From contig NZ_CP025120.1 of the NCBI RefSeq assembly GCF_002838765.1, positions 1,550,001-1,614,000 of the forward strand: DNA of 64,000 nucleotides, in the 5' to 3' direction. The DNA is from Kangiella profundi (GTDB lineage Bacteria > Pseudomonadota > Gammaproteobacteria > Enterobacterales > Kangiellaceae). A program made the position numbers and the translations under genes. The notes beneath the pieces are model-generated. The model had not been told where the DNA came from, searched no databases, and saw only the letters and a program-made list of their open reading frames with translations. The number at the start of each line of letters is the position of its first letter. The first letter of the stretch is position 1. This document shows positions 46,338 through 55,289 of the stretch, in pieces.

Positions 46338-46730
46338 ATGGCCACCTTTTCATTACTTGTTACCGCTAATCCCTACTCTTCACAGGGACAATTTAGCGCT
46401 ATTGAGTTTGCCAGAACCTTGTTAGAACAGGGGCATAGCCTTATGCGCGTATTCTTTTATGCAGACGGTGTTTTGGTGGCAAGTCGTTTACATGCTCCTC
46501 CTGCGGACGAAATCAATTTAACAAAGGCCTGGGCAAAACTAGCCATAGAAAAAGATATTGAATTGGTAGCCTGCGTGACTGCTGCCAACAAGCGAGGCAT
46601 TGTTAATGCATCAGAAGCCGAGCGCAATGCTTTAACCGGCGATAATCTTGATCCCGCATTTGAAATCAGTGGACTTGGCCAACTAACCGAAGCGATGCTG
46701 GAAAGTGATCGCCTGATTACATTTGGATAA
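46338..46730 (+). CDS. tusD: Sulfur-relay protein TusD
   Basis: This 130-residue DsrE-family subunit of the TusBCD complex receives sulfur from TusA and passes it to TusE for 2-thiolation of wobble uridine in tRNA. The N-terminus LVTANPYSSQGQFSAIEFA and the active-site cysteine in LVACVTAANKRGI match TusD. It is first in tusDCB-tusE; the gap to tusC is 2 bases. Confidence 0.94.
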   Translation: MATFSLLVTANPYSSQGQFSAIEFARTLLEQGHSLMRVFFYADGVLVASRLHAPPADEINLTKAWAKLAIEKDIELVACVTAANKRGIVNASEAERNALTGDNLDPAFEISGLGQLTEAMLESDRLITFG

Positions 46731-46732
46731 TA

Positions 46733-47101
46733 ATGATGAGCAAATCCATCTGTATTGTATTCAACAAAGCACCTTATGGTTCTCAAGCAGGTCGCGAACT
46801 GCTGGACATCGCCTTAATGGCCGCTGCTTTTGAAATGCCAATTACAGCGATATTTATTGGACAAGGCGTCTATCAGTTATTAAACAATCAACAGCCAGAT
46901 ATCCTCAATATCAAAAATCACTCAGCAACATTTAAAGCACTGCCCCTTTATGATATTGAGCAAATATTAGTTGATCAGAATGCATTGCATCAATTCAACC
47001 TAAAGCAGGATGACCTGTTAGAAATTGATGAGTTACAGTTTTCGTCAACCGATGATATCAAAACCAGAATCGCAAATAGTGATTTTGTGTTAACTCTTTA
47101 A
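46733..47101 (+). CDS. tusC: Sulfur-relay protein TusC
   Basis: This 122-residue DsrF-like subunit of TusBCD begins KSICIVFNKAPYGSQAGRELL, with MAAAFEMPITAIFIGQGVYQL, typical of TusC. As in the family, a catalytic cysteine is not expected. It starts 2 bases after tusD (an alternative ATG is 3 bases downstream) and is followed by tusB after 9 bases. Confidence 0.93.
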   Translation: MMSKSICIVFNKAPYGSQAGRELLDIALMAAAFEMPITAIFIGQGVYQLLNNQQPDILNIKNHSATFKALPLYDIEQILVDQNALHQFNLKQDDLLEIDELQFSSTDDIKTRIANSDFVLTL

Positions 47102-47110
47102 GGGGCTTTT

Positions 47111-47380
47111 ATGAGCAGTCTTTTCATTATCAATAACCCCCACAAACTTATCGAAGCCCTTCCCTTTATTAGTAAAGATGATGGGATATTGCTGATTGAA
47201 GATGCAGTGGTTCTAGCGACAAACGATAGCGATAGTCATTGCAACAACCAATATGCTTTGGAAGAAGACCTAATCGCACGTGGACAAATAAATAAAATAC
47301 ATACTGGCTGGGAGCTGATTGATTACCCTCAGTTTGTAGAACTCACTTTAACGTTTGATAAACCTATTACATGGGTATGA
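47111..47380 (+). CDS. tusB: Sulfur-relay protein TusB
   Basis: This 89-residue DsrH-like third subunit of TusBCD has GILLIEDAVVLATN as the DsrH-like core and ends in a short aromatic tail. The family is weakly conserved, so the call leans on length, core motif and position between tusC and tusE. Confidence 0.87.
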   Translation: MSSLFIINNPHKLIEALPFISKDDGILLIEDAVVLATNDSDSHCNNQYALEEDLIARGQINKIHTGWELIDYPQFVELTLTFDKPITWV

Positions 47381-47390
47381 AGGTAAGCTA

Positions 47391-47717
47391 ATGACTGATT
47401 TACTGGCAAAGCTTGCTCGCGATAAGCAGGGATACTTAACTGACTCCAGTGTGTGGAATGAAGAAATCGCCAATGCCATCGCAAAAGAAGAAGGCTTAGA
47501 GCTGACTGACGATCACTGGCAGGTCATCTGGTATGTTCGCAAGTTTTACGAAGAGTTCAATACCAGCCCTTCTATCCGCCCCCTGGTGAAATATTTAGCT
47601 AGAGAATGGTCGCCTGAAAAAGGCTCAAGTATCTATCTACATATATTATTTCCTGAAGGGCCAGCCAAGCAGGCAACAAAAATTGCCGGTCTGCCCAAAC
47701 CAGCTCGTTGTATCTAG
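47391..47717 (+). CDS. tusE: Sulfur carrier TusE (DsrC family)
   Basis: The protein has 108 residues from ATG 47391, with AAGG upstream. It accepts persulfide from TusBCD and hands it to MnmA for tRNA thiolation. DsrC-family signatures are GYLTDSSVWNEEIANAIA, HWQVIWYVRKFYEEFNTSP and the C-terminal KPARCI with the functional cysteine as penultimate residue. A single C-terminal cysteine indicates TusE rather than dissimilatory DsrC, which has two. tusA and mnmA are not in the window. Confidence 0.93.
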   Translation: MTDLLAKLARDKQGYLTDSSVWNEEIANAIAKEEGLELTDDHWQVIWYVRKFYEEFNTSPSIRPLVKYLAREWSPEKGSSIYLHILFPEGPAKQATKIAGLPKPARCI

Positions 47718-47821
47718 CCTCAAATTAAATAGTTAACCTATTGATTTTAAATCATATTGTTAATAACTGACTTATTCGCACAGCCTGTTACAAATTCACA
47801 TTAAGCGTGCGTTAAGTTTGA

Positions 47822-47850
47822 TTGTTTAGGATAGCTAGCAATAGTAAAAT
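47822..47850 (+). promoter_or_regulatory. Possible promoter for the mlaC-like gene
   Basis: TTGTTT (47822-47827) and TAAAAT (47845-47850) are separated by 17 bases. Start would be near 47857, about 75 bases before the ATG. Both boxes deviate from consensus, so this is tentative. Confidence 0.45.
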
Positions 47851-47930
47851 AGCCGCCATTGAGTTAATGGCAAATGTGACGCTGATGCGTCCAAGAATAA
47901 CAACCCGACATAAATGGTTAAGGTGAACCT

Positions 47931-48587
47931 ATGAAACGTATTATTAATCAAGTGCTTGCAATGTTGGTACTTTTTGGTCTGAGCCAGGTAGTTATGGCTA
48001 AAGAAGATCCAAAAATCCACATGGAAGAAGTCACAAAACAGATCAGTGCAGAAATTCTTGCCAATAAAGAAAGAATCAAAACTGACTCAGAATATGCGAA
48101 AGGTTTAATTGAGCAGTACCTGCTTCCAGAGGTTGATACCGAGTACATGGCCAAACGTATCCTTGGTCGAGAATACTGGGAAGAGTCAACTGAAGATCAG
48201 CGCAAAACATTTATTCAGGAGTTCATCAGCCTTTTATTGAACAGCTATGCAAAAGGGTTGGCAAACTATGATGGACAACCAATCACCTATGAAGAAACTC
48301 AGTATTCAACCAGTGGAAATACTGCCAACGTACGCTCAGTTATCATCCCTCAGGAAGGCGAACCAATCTTAATCGACTACCGTTTGAAGTATGGTTCTGA
48401 TGATAAGTGGCTAGTAACTGATGTTATTATTGAGGGTGTCAGCATGGCTAAGAGTTATGCGACTCAGTACCGTGAGAGAATCGCTCAGGTTGGTATTGAA
48501 GCAACTTTGAAAGAGCTTGCTGAAGAAAACAAAAAAGCTAAAAACGCCACTGAAATTAGTGACGAAGCACCAAAAGAAAAGTCATAA
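47931..48587 (+). CDS. mlaC: MlaC-type phospholipid-binding periplasmic protein
   Basis: This 218-residue protein has a signal peptide (about residues 1-23, ending VMA). MlaC-type (Ttg2D/toluene tolerance) features are LLPEVDTEYMAKRILGREYW, FIQEFISLLLNSYAKGL, LIDYRLKYGSDDKWLVTDVI and IEGVSMAKSYATQYRE. MlaC shuttles phospholipid between the outer-membrane MlaA and the inner-membrane MlaFEDB ABC transporter. Here the gene is alone rather than in an mla operon, so it could be a paralog. Confidence in family is high, in exact role moderate. Confidence 0.85.
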   Translation: MKRIINQVLAMLVLFGLSQVVMAKEDPKIHMEEVTKQISAEILANKERIKTDSEYAKGLIEQYLLPEVDTEYMAKRILGREYWEESTEDQRKTFIQEFISLLLNSYAKGLANYDGQPITYEETQYSTSGNTANVRSVIIPQEGEPILIDYRLKYGSDDKWLVTDVIIEGVSMAKSYATQYRERIAQVGIEATLKELAEENKKAKNATEISDEAPKEKS

Positions 48588-48595
48588 GCATCTTT

Positions 48596-48628
48596 AAAAA
48601 AAGGCCAGCATGCAAGCTGGCCTTTTTC
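48596..48628. terminator. Bidirectional terminator
   Basis: A 12-bp perfect stem, AAAAAGGCCAGC / GCTGGCCTTTTT, with a 6-base loop lies between the mlaC-like gene and the convergent peroxiredoxin gene. Confidence 0.92.
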
Positions 48629-48645
48629 ATTTTCTGCTTAACGAT

Positions 48646-49119
48646 TTAAAGCTTACTTAGAATATTCTCAGCAGAACTTTTCTCAAAGCCCTTCTCGTCA
48701 ACTTCTAATGCTTTCACCACACCATCGTCAACAATCATGGCAAATCGTTTGCTACGTACACCCATTCCAAAGCCTGTAGCATCCATTTCAATGCCCATTG
48801 CTTCGGTAAAGTCAGCATTACCATCAGCCAACATCATGATCTCATCGGCATTCTGAGCTTTACCCCATGCATCCATAACAAAAACATCGTTAACAGACAT
48901 ACAGGCAATGGTATCAACACCTTTTGATTTTATCTCATCTGCATTGACAACAAATCCTGGCAAGTGAGCAGCACTACAGGTCGGCGTAAAAGCACCAGGT
49001 ACTGCAAACAATACAACTTTCTTTCCTGCAAAGATGTCATCCGTAGTAATGTCCGTTGGGCCATCTTTGCCCATCACTTTTAGCGTCACATTTGGTAACG
49101 TATCTCCTACTTGAATCAT
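48646..49119 (-). CDS. Peroxiredoxin (Prx5 / hybrid-type)
   Basis: This 157-residue thiol peroxidase of the Prx5 group has the peroxidatic cysteine in PGAFTPTCSAAHLPGF and the conserved SVNDVFVMDAWGKA, FGMGVRSKRFAMIVDDGVV and ends with ENILSKL. A second cysteine (IACMSVN) is in the family's usual place. It reduces hydrogen peroxide and organic peroxides in the cytosol. No glutaredoxin domain is fused. It is divergent from the gamma-glutamyltransferase-family gene. Confidence 0.93.
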   Translation of the reverse strand: MIQVGDTLPNVTLKVMGKDGPTDITTDDIFAGKKVVLFAVPGAFTPTCSAAHLPGFVVNADEIKSKGVDTIACMSVNDVFVMDAWGKAQNADEIMMLADGNADFTEAMGIEMDATGFGMGVRSKRFAMIVDDGVVKALEVDEKGFEKSSAENILSKL

Positions 49120-49224
49120 AGTTTTCCTCTATTTGACTGTGATTTCTGGTCTATTATCTTAACGCTATATTTATTTCGAGCGCAAAGTTTATTAGAGTGA
49201 GTCTCTAAACAGAGGAGAATATCC

Positions 49225-50967
49225 ATGACACCATTCATTAAGACCTGCGCCACAGCCATTATCGCATGCACATTAATAAGCGGTATTAGTATGGCCAGCG
49301 TTAAAGCAGCCGATAGAATTACCGGCAAAGATTTCGCAACACGCTCAGAAGTCATTGCCCAACATGGCATGGCAGCTACAAGTCATCCTTTAGCTACTCA
49401 GATCGCGTTAGACGTCATGAAAGATGGCGGTAACGCCATAGACGCAGCCATTGCAGCTAATGCAGCATTAGGACTGATGGAGCCCACGGGTAATGGTATC
49501 GGTGGCGACTTATACGCCATAGTCTGGAGTGCAAAAGACAAAAAACTTCATGGATTGAATGCCTCTGGACGCTCCCCTCTGGGATTATCATATGAACAAT
49601 TAAAAACAGAACTCGATAAACTTAACCGAAACGATCTACCTCCTTATGGCATGTTGCCTATTTCTGTCCCTGGTGCAGTCGATGGCTGGTTTGAGTTGCA
49701 TGATAAGTTTGGCAAGATGCCGATGAAGAAGGTTCTAGCGCCGGCTATCAGTTATGCTGAAAATGGCTTTCCAGTCACAGAGCTGATTGCCTATTACTGG
49801 AACCTGAGCGTTCCACGCCTCAGTCCTCAGCCGGGAGCATTCGCTGAAACCTTTACGATTGATGGCAAGGCACCACGCAAAGGCCAAATTTTCAAAAACC
49901 CAGATCTAGCCAATACCTATCGCATTTTAGCCAATAAAGGCCGAGACGCTTTCTACAAAGGTGAGATTGCACGAAAGATTGATGCTTTCATGAAAAAAGA
50001 AGGCGGCTATCTACGCTATGAAGATTTCACTAATCATACTTCTGACTGGGTGGAGCCTCTTGGAGTAGATTACAAAGGCTACACCCTGTGGGAATTACCA
50101 CCTAATGGTCAGGGTATTGCAGCTCTGCAAATGTTGCAGATTCTTAAGAACTACGATTTGAGAGCGATGGGTTTTAATACCACTGAATCACTCCACACCT
50201 TGATCGAAGCTAAGAAACTAGCATTTGAGGACCGCGCAAAATTTTACGTGGATACAGACTTCAGCAAACAGCCGATTGAAGAACTGATTTCAGAAGAATA
50301 CGGTAAGGAGCGAGCCAAGCTCATTGGCAATCGTGCGGCTCGTACCGTTCAAGCAGGTAATCCAAGACTTGAGGAAGGCGACACCATTTATATGACCACT
50401 GCTGATAAAGATGGCAATATGGTCTCTTTAATTCAGAGTAATTACCGCGGCATGGGCTCTGGTGTTGTCACGCCAGGTCTTGGCTTTGTATTCCAGGATC
50501 GTGGACAATTATTCTCAATGGATCCCGAGCATGCCAATGTCTATGAACCAGGCAAGCGCCCTTTCCATACCATCATCCCAGCATTCATCACTAAAGATGG
50601 CAAACCATTCATGAGTTATGGCGTCATGGGAGGTGCCATGCAACCGCAAGGTCATGTGCAAATTCTGATTAACATGGTTGATTATGATATGAACGTTCAG
50701 GAAGCAGGTGATGCCCCACGTTGGCAGCATATGGGTTCAACCGAGCCTACTGAAAGCCAGGCTGCCTATTTAACAAATGGTGGCTATGTAGAGTTTGAAT
50801 CAGGCATTCCACAGGAAGTACTTCGCGACCTGCAACAAAGAGGCCATGATGTGCGCTTTGGCAATGGAGGCTTTGGTGGCTACCAGGCCATAATGTGGGA
50901 TAAAGAGGAAGGTGTTTATTATGGCGCATCTGAATCCCGCAAAGATGGTCAGGCTGCGGGCTTCTAA
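49225..50967 (+). CDS. Gamma-glutamyltransferase-family Ntn hydrolase (atypical)
   Basis: This 580-residue protein has a signal peptide (about residues 1-28), so it is periplasmic. Family features are ASHPLATQIALDVMKDGGNAIDAA-type N-terminal segments (TSHPLATQIALDVMKDGGNA) and GNGIGGDLYAIVW. The autoprocessing nucleophile should be Thr387 in DTIYMTTADKDGN. Canonical GGTs carry TTHYSVVD and an oxyanion SPGGSR; here these are TIYMTTAD and GGAMQPQG, as in the YwrD/HpxW-type branch. It is therefore a precursor-processing Ntn hydrolase, but transfer or hydrolysis of glutathione is not assured. It has an AGAGGAG ribosome site. Confidence 0.88.
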   Translation: MTPFIKTCATAIIACTLISGISMASVKAADRITGKDFATRSEVIAQHGMAATSHPLATQIALDVMKDGGNAIDAAIAANAALGLMEPTGNGIGGDLYAIVWSAKDKKLHGLNASGRSPLGLSYEQLKTELDKLNRNDLPPYGMLPISVPGAVDGWFELHDKFGKMPMKKVLAPAISYAENGFPVTELIAYYWNLSVPRLSPQPGAFAETFTIDGKAPRKGQIFKNPDLANTYRILANKGRDAFYKGEIARKIDAFMKKEGGYLRYEDFTNHTSDWVEPLGVDYKGYTLWELPPNGQGIAALQMLQILKNYDLRAMGFNTTESLHTLIEAKKLAFEDRAKFYVDTDFSKQPIEELISEEYGKERAKLIGNRAARTVQAGNPRLEEGDTIYMTTADKDGNMVSLIQSNYRGMGSGVVTPGLGFVFQDRGQLFSMDPEHANVYEPGKRPFHTIIPAFITKDGKPFMSYGVMGGAMQPQGHVQILINMVDYDMNVQEAGDAPRWQHMGSTEPTESQAAYLTNGGYVEFESGIPQEVLRDLQQRGHDVRFGNGGFGGYQAIMWDKEEGVYYGASESRKDGQAAGF

Positions 50968-50980
50968 CCTTCGTAAAACT

Positions 50981-51018
50981 AAAAAGCCTCTGATTAAATA
51001 ACATCAGAGGCTTTTTTT
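50981..51018. terminator. Bidirectional terminator
   Basis: A 14-bp perfect stem, AAAAAGCCTCTGAT / ATCAGAGGCTTTTT, with an 8-base loop lies between the GGT-family gene and the convergent PspC-like gene. Confidence 0.93.
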
Positions 51019-51040
51019 ATATCACTTAAATAACGACTAT

Positions 51041-51220
51041 TTACTCTTCGGGCATGACTATCCACAAAATTAGGTAGACCAGTACGCCTGAAAATGCCGT
51101 TAAAATACTCAAAAGAACATAAAGGATGCGAGTAGTATTTGGGTTCCAGCCCAGCCATTTCGCAAGGCCTCCACAAACACCGGCAATCACACGATCTTTA
51201 GTACGCTTTAATTCTGCCAT
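51041..51220 (-). CDS. PspC domain small membrane protein
   Basis: The protein has 59 residues from ATG 51220; in-frame starts at 51232 and 51241 are also possible. The PspC domain is clear: LKRTKDRVIAGVCGGLAKWL, then NPNTTRILYVLLSI and a single transmembrane helix ending LYLILWIVMPEE-like (VYLILWIVMPEE). Stand-alone PspC proteins are linked to envelope stress in several bacteria; no pspA or pspB is adjacent. It ends at a shared terminator. Confidence 0.88.
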   Translation of the reverse strand: MAELKRTKDRVIAGVCGGLAKWLGWNPNTTRILYVLLSILTAFSGVLVYLILWIVMPEE

Positions 51221-51705
51221 AATTAATCCCATCGAATTCACTTATATTTAGCATAACAACAGCTAAGCCATTGACCAACCTGCAGTTTGTAAATCTTTGT
51301 GTTGGTTCATGAAATGTAATCGTAAATGAAATTAAGGTCGAGTCGCTAAAGACTGCTCAGTCATACAGTCAATAGCGACTCTGGGGTAGAACCTTTAATA
51401 CTAAAAAGAAAGGTCTAATGTTAGCTTTCCTTCAGCTATAAACTGGCTACATCATTTCAGCGAATAAACAGATAAGCTAACTTGAGTTGGCTTATGCGAG
51501 AAATAAGCAACTTACCTGCACAATCCCGAACGATTTTCGCGACTTTGGTGATTTCTGAGTTTCCCTCTCAGTTCGGCCAAAGCAGTGTAACCATTGGCGG
51601 AAAACGAACGAAAGTGATTGTAGAGAGATTTCTGAGATAAATCTACACAATTGAATATGGCTGGATGACCAGTTATAACTTATGAGTATAAGTGCTAAGA
51701 AATAG
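51221..51705. other. 485-base gap with structured DNA
   Basis: No ORF here is convincing. The main feature is a symmetric nested inverted repeat at 51340-51381: GAGTCGCTA-aa-GACTG, a 10-base loop, then CAGTC-aa-TAGCGACTC. A smaller inverted repeat AGATTT / AAATCT lies near 51629-51647. The minus-strand ORF 51492-52058 overlaps this gap but runs out of frame through arfB and is not accepted. Confidence 0.5.
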
Positions 51706-52122
51706 CTAGAGCTGTGGCTTTCTACGCATTGATTTCTTTTGCGAATGTTGAGTCTTTTTCTCAAGCCGCTTTTCTTTCGAAGCCTTGGTTGGCTTGGTTT
51801 TAATGCGCTTTTTCTTGGGCTTGGCAACTGACTGAATGAGTAGGCGTAATCGAGAAAGTGCATCGTCACGATTACGATCCTGAGTACGATGTTTCTGAGC
51901 CTTGATGACAACGACTCCATCCTGCGTGATTCGATTATCATTGAGAGCCAATAGCTCTGACTTGTAAAACTCAGGTAATGAGGAAGCCTTGATATCAAAA
52001 CGCAGATGAATAGCGCTGGCCACCTTGTTGACATTCTGACCACCCGCGCCTTGCGCACGGATGGCCGTTAATTCTATTTCAGAATCTGGAATCGCAACAT
52101 TGTTGGAAATAACCAGCGGCAT
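51706..52122 (-). CDS. arfB: Peptidyl-tRNA hydrolase ArfB (ribosome rescue)
   Basis: This 138-residue stop-codon-independent release factor rescues stalled ribosomes. The catalytic GGQ (residues 27-29) lies in [19 protein letters not shown], followed by [20 protein letters not shown]. The basic Lys/Arg tail (about residues 100-138, [10 protein letters not shown] and after) enters the mRNA channel. Length fits ArfB/YaeJ. It starts 2 bases downstream of trhO and is probably cotranscribed. Confidence 0.95.
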   Translation of the reverse strand: MPLVISNNVAIPDSEIELTAIRAQGAGGQNVNKVASAIHLRFDIKASSLPEFYKSELLALNDNRITQDGVVVIKAQKHRTQDRNRDDALSRLRLLIQSVAKPKKKRIKTKPTKASKEKRLEKKTQHSQKKSMRRKPQL

Positions 52123-52124
52123 AA

Positions 52125-53195
52125 TTAGTTGCCAGCTTTATTTTTCTGCGCATGTTTCTGCATTTCTCGCATACGCTTTTTCTGCTGGCGACGCATGGCG
52201 ATAGCGGTAATTACATCTGAACCTATATGCTCTTCGCCTCTGGCTTTTGCTAATTGCACCTGACGCTCGCGTTCAGCGTAACGCTGACGTTGCTCTGGCG
52301 TCTGCTTATCGTAGCAGTGTGGGCAGCTGACACCTTTTTCATACTTTTCGTGCTGCTTCTCTTCTTCCGTAATTGGCATACGACAGGCATGACATTGATC
52401 ATATTGTCCTTTCTTAAGATCATGATCGACCGCAACACGGTTATCGAATACAAAGCACTCACCTTCCCACATGGTTTCTTCTTTAGGCACTTCTTCTAAA
52501 TACTTTAGAATACCGCCTTCAAGGTGAAACACATTTTCAAAGCCCTGCTCTTTTAGGTAAGCCGTCGATTTTTCACAACGAATTCCACCCGTACAAAACA
52601 TAGCCACTTTCTTGTGTTTCTTTGGATCGAGGTTTTGCTTAACGTACTCAGGAAACTCACGGAAGGTTTCGGTATTTGGATTCAAAGCTCCTTTGAAAGT
52701 ACCAATTTGAACTTCGTAATCATTACGAGTATCAACTAGCACCACCTCAGGATCAGAAATCAAAGCATTCCAGTCTTTTGGCTTTACATAAGTTCCAACG
52801 ACACGCTTAGGATCGATACCCTCAACGCCCATGGTGACGATTTCTTTTTTCAGTTTGACCTTAGTGCGATAAAACGGCATCTCTTCATCATAAGACTCTT
52901 TGTAGTCAATATCAGCGAGGCGCTCGTCATGCTTAAACCAGGCCAGAAGCGTATCGATTGCTTGACGGGTGCCCGCCACAGTACCGTTAATACCCTCTTT
53001 CGCTAGCAGTAAAGTGCCTTTAATATCATTCTCAAGCATCACGTCCAGCAACGGCTGACGGATAGCTTCAAAATCCTCAAGAGTGACAAACTTATACATG
53101 GCGCAGACCACAATCGGGTGCGTCGTTTCGTTATAAACAGAAGATGATGTAGATACAGCAGACGACTCTGCTGATACAGATTTGGTTTGACTCAT
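52125..53195 (-). CDS. trhO: tRNA uridine-5-hydroxylase TrhO (YceA/rhodanese family)
   Basis: This 356-residue enzyme is responsible for prephenate-independent 5-hydroxyuridine formation at the tRNA wobble position. It has an N-terminal ferredoxin-like domain ([16 protein letters not shown]), a rhodanese domain with the catalytic cysteine in [16 protein letters not shown], and a C-terminal cysteine-rich zinc-like region ([11 protein letters not shown] ... [12 protein letters not shown]). The basic tail (after about residue 310) is common. It is upstream of arfB. Confidence 0.93.
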   Translation of the reverse strand: MSQTKSVSAESSAVSTSSSVYNETTHPIVVCAMYKFVTLEDFEAIRQPLLDVMLENDIKGTLLLAKEGINGTVAGTRQAIDTLLAWFKHDERLADIDYKESYDEEMPFYRTKVKLKKEIVTMGVEGIDPKRVVGTYVKPKDWNALISDPEVVLVDTRNDYEVQIGTFKGALNPNTETFREFPEYVKQNLDPKKHKKVAMFCTGGIRCEKSTAYLKEQGFENVFHLEGGILKYLEEVPKEETMWEGECFVFDNRVAVDHDLKKGQYDQCHACRMPITEEEKQHEKYEKGVSCPHCYDKQTPEQRQRYAERERQVQLAKARGEEHIGSDVITAIAMRRQQKKRMREMQKHAQKNKAGN

Positions 53196-53304
53196 TGTTA
53201 CCTCTCGCTCGCTGGAACGTAAAACCAGTGCAAAATTCAGGCGCGATTGTAACGTTTATTGAAGGATTTGTGTAGGGCTTGTGGTTATTTTTTGAGCAAA
53301 CAAT

Positions 53305-53598
53305 CTACCCTGTTACTGCGATACCAACTAGTATTAATAATGAAGCATAAACTATTACATTGATGTGGCTATTATATTTCGCAACAAAAACTATCCACGA
53401 CTTTACACCTTCTTTCTCTAGTTCAAGAGCATAACGTTTTAAATGTTTTGCTTGCACAGATGGCAAGAACGACGGGCCGTTAAAATCACCCTTAGTGTTT
53501 AAGTAAGATACTGCTTTTACAAGATATAGGTAATTACCTAGTAAAATATAAACAGTAATAATTATAAACGCGATAAAGAAAAGTGTAGGATTGTCCAT
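53305..53598 (-). CDS. Small two-helix membrane protein of unknown function
   Basis: This 97-residue protein has one transmembrane helix at each end (about residues 5-22 and 77-95) and a charged middle (LKRYALELEKEGVKSW). Topology recalls UspB, but the sequence does not clearly match. It begins 89 bases downstream of the metallopeptidase gene on the same strand. No named family recognised. Confidence 0.55.
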   Translation of the reverse strand: MDNPTLFFIAFIIITVYILLGNYLYLVKAVSYLNTKGDFNGPSFLPSVQAKHLKRYALELEKEGVKSWIVFVAKYNSHINVIVYASLLILVGIAVTG

Positions 53599-53687
53599 TC
53601 AGTTCCGAAAAGTTATAAAACATACTTTACATCATCTTATTTATGGTCTGAATCTATTACAAGCATTCTTTAAGTACAACTTATACC

Positions 53688-54368
53688 TCAACACCACACC
53701 TTATGCCCATGCTCTTTCAGCCATTGTTCCGATTCCTGATAGTCAGGGCAATTGGTTGCGACCAGCTGCCAGAATCGCTTTGAATGATTCATGTATTTAA
53801 GATGGCACAGTTCATGGATGATCAAATAGTCCTGTACGGATTTTGGTGCCATCATTAAAAGTGGATTGAATTGCAGGACGCCCTTGGTTGTACAGTGCCC
53901 CCACTTGGTTTTGGTCTTACGAAATTTTACCGCCTCAATTCGACCATCCAGCCCCATCATAGATGCGATTTGCCAAACTCTAGGCTCAAAGCTTTCTTTA
54001 GCTTGTTGCAGCAACCATTGCTGAAACTGTTTTTTTAGATAGGGTTCGTCCAACTGGCGAGCTTGAATATAAAGTTGTTCACCTTCAACTTTGATCGCAT
54101 TTTTACCTTGTGAAAGCTTTAAAACATAAGGCTTTCCGCAATATAAAATCGTTTCGCCCTCTTCGAGTTTCAAGCGTTCGCTGTTCTTTTGCTGCTGAAG
54201 TTTGAGCTTTTTTAGAATCCAGGGCTTTTTCAATTCGACAAATTCATCAATCCAGTTCTGCGGAGCCTTTAAGGGCGCGCGTACTTCTACTCCATCATCA
54301 CGAATATAAATGACCAGGGTTTTGCGTTTACTGCGCGTGATGGTTAGCTTAAAAGGTTCGTGCTGCAT
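53688..54368 (-). CDS. YgjP-like (SprT-type) zinc metallopeptidase
   Basis: This 226-residue protein of the DUF45/YgjP family has the zinc motif HELCHLKYMNHSKRFW (HExxH plus a downstream His), preceded by LMMAPKSVQDYLIIHELCHL. The N-terminal part has TLVIYIRDDGVEVRAPLKAP, and the middle has KTKWGHCTTKGVLQFNPLL, both typical. Substrates are unknown. It lies 24 bases downstream of the GIY-YIG gene. Confidence 0.92.
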   Translation of the reverse strand: MQHEPFKLTITRSKRKTLVIYIRDDGVEVRAPLKAPQNWIDEFVELKKPWILKKLKLQQQKNSERLKLEEGETILYCGKPYVLKLSQGKNAIKVEGEQLYIQARQLDEPYLKKQFQQWLLQQAKESFEPRVWQIASMMGLDGRIEAVKFRKTKTKWGHCTTKGVLQFNPLLMMAPKSVQDYLIIHELCHLKYMNHSKRFWQLVATNCPDYQESEQWLKEHGHKVWC

Positions 54369-54392
54369 TGATTCAGATTTATAACCTGTGGC

Positions 54393-54686
54393 TTATAGCT
54401 TTATTTTGCTTTTAGGAGGGATTTCATTAACGATTAGCTTCCCGGATGCTAACAGTTTTTTCTGCTCTCGGGTTAGTCGCTTTACTTTAATTTCTGCTTT
54501 GAGCGCTTCGGATTTGCTTTCAAACTCAGTATGGAAAATCATTGTTAAGGGCTGACGGCCACGCAAGTATTTGGCGCACTTTGGCCCATTTGACTGATGT
54601 TCTTCGAAACGTCTGTGCAGATCATTAGTGATGCCCGTATATAAGGTGTCATCACCACAACGTAAAATATACAGATGCCAGCTCAT
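54393..54686 (-). CDS. GIY-YIG domain protein (YhbQ-like)
   Basis: This 97-residue protein has a single GIY-YIG nuclease domain: WHLYILRCGDDTLYTGITND carries the family's two Tyr-containing motifs (here LYI ... LYTG), followed by the arginine in DLHRRFEEH and a glutamate in the FESKSEALKAEIKVKRL segment. Stand-alone UPF0213/YhbQ proteins have been linked to DNA processing, but the cellular role is uncertain. It follows the NlpC/P60 gene by 20 bases. Confidence 0.93.
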   Translation of the reverse strand: MSWHLYILRCGDDTLYTGITNDLHRRFEEHQSNGPKCAKYLRGRQPLTMIFHTEFESKSEALKAEIKVKRLTREQKKLLASGKLIVNEIPPKSKIKL

Positions 54687-54706
54687 AGCATTGATTTACT
54701 CATAAA

Positions 54707-55213
54707 TTACTCTTTGTAGAGCCTGCCAGCGCGGATTAGGCGTGGCTTAAAATAAGGGTTGTCCATAGTGGTAATCGAAACTTTCTTACCACTCGATGGC
54801 GCATGTACAAACTGTTTGTCACCAATGTAAATACCCACATGAGATGGCTTGCCATCGATACGGTAAAACAGCAGATCACCAGGTTGCAGTTCATCTAGTG
54901 AAATTTTTCGCGAAGCATACAGCTGGTCGCGAGATGTTCTTGGAACATAATCACCGACCTGAGTATGAGTAAAGTACACAAGTCCGCTACAGTCAAACCC
55001 TTGCTGAGGCGATGAGCCACCATAAAGATACCGCTTGCCGATCATGGATTGAGCCGTTAATGCGATATTTTCACCTTTATCAGGAAGAGGCTGCAAGTTT
55101 TTATAGCCCTGCTGTGGCTGTGTGCTGTGCGTTCGCTCAGGTGCGCTTGAGCAGGCAAAAAGCCAAAAGCTGGCAGCCAAGATAACGAGGTATTGTGGAA
55201 GTGATTTATTCAT
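54707..55213 (-). CDS. NlpC/P60 (C40) cell-wall endopeptidase lipoprotein
   Basis: This 168-residue lipoprotein has lipobox LFAC (residues about 18-21). The NlpC/P60 catalytic triad is visible: Cys in QGFDCSGLVYF, His in KPSHVGIYIGD, and a third polar residue at HAPSSGKKVSI. Such enzymes cut D-Glu-mDAP bonds of peptidoglycan stem peptides; this one would act on the inner face of the outer membrane. It is upstream of the GIY-YIG gene. Confidence 0.93.
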   Translation of the reverse strand: MNKSLPQYLVILAASFWLFACSSAPERTHSTQPQQGYKNLQPLPDKGENIALTAQSMIGKRYLYGGSSPQQGFDCSGLVYFTHTQVGDYVPRTSRDQLYASRKISLDELQPGDLLFYRIDGKPSHVGIYIGDKQFVHAPSSGKKVSITTMDNPYFKPRLIRAGRLYKE

Positions 55214-55289
55214 TGCCCTACCCTAGCAGATGAAAACTGAACTTACCCTAAACCAGCGCACACTCATATTGAGCGGCTGATAACAGTCA

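Noticed and set aside
51340..51381. Integron attC site
   Set aside because: The element is symmetric and structured but lacks the GTTRRRY / RYYYAAC core sites, and no integrase or cassette array is present.
51492..52058. 188-codon minus-strand ORF
   Set aside because: It overlaps arfB in another frame for more than half its length. Composition is Ser/Leu/Arg-rich without domains, and the GGQ protein in the overlapping frame is certain.
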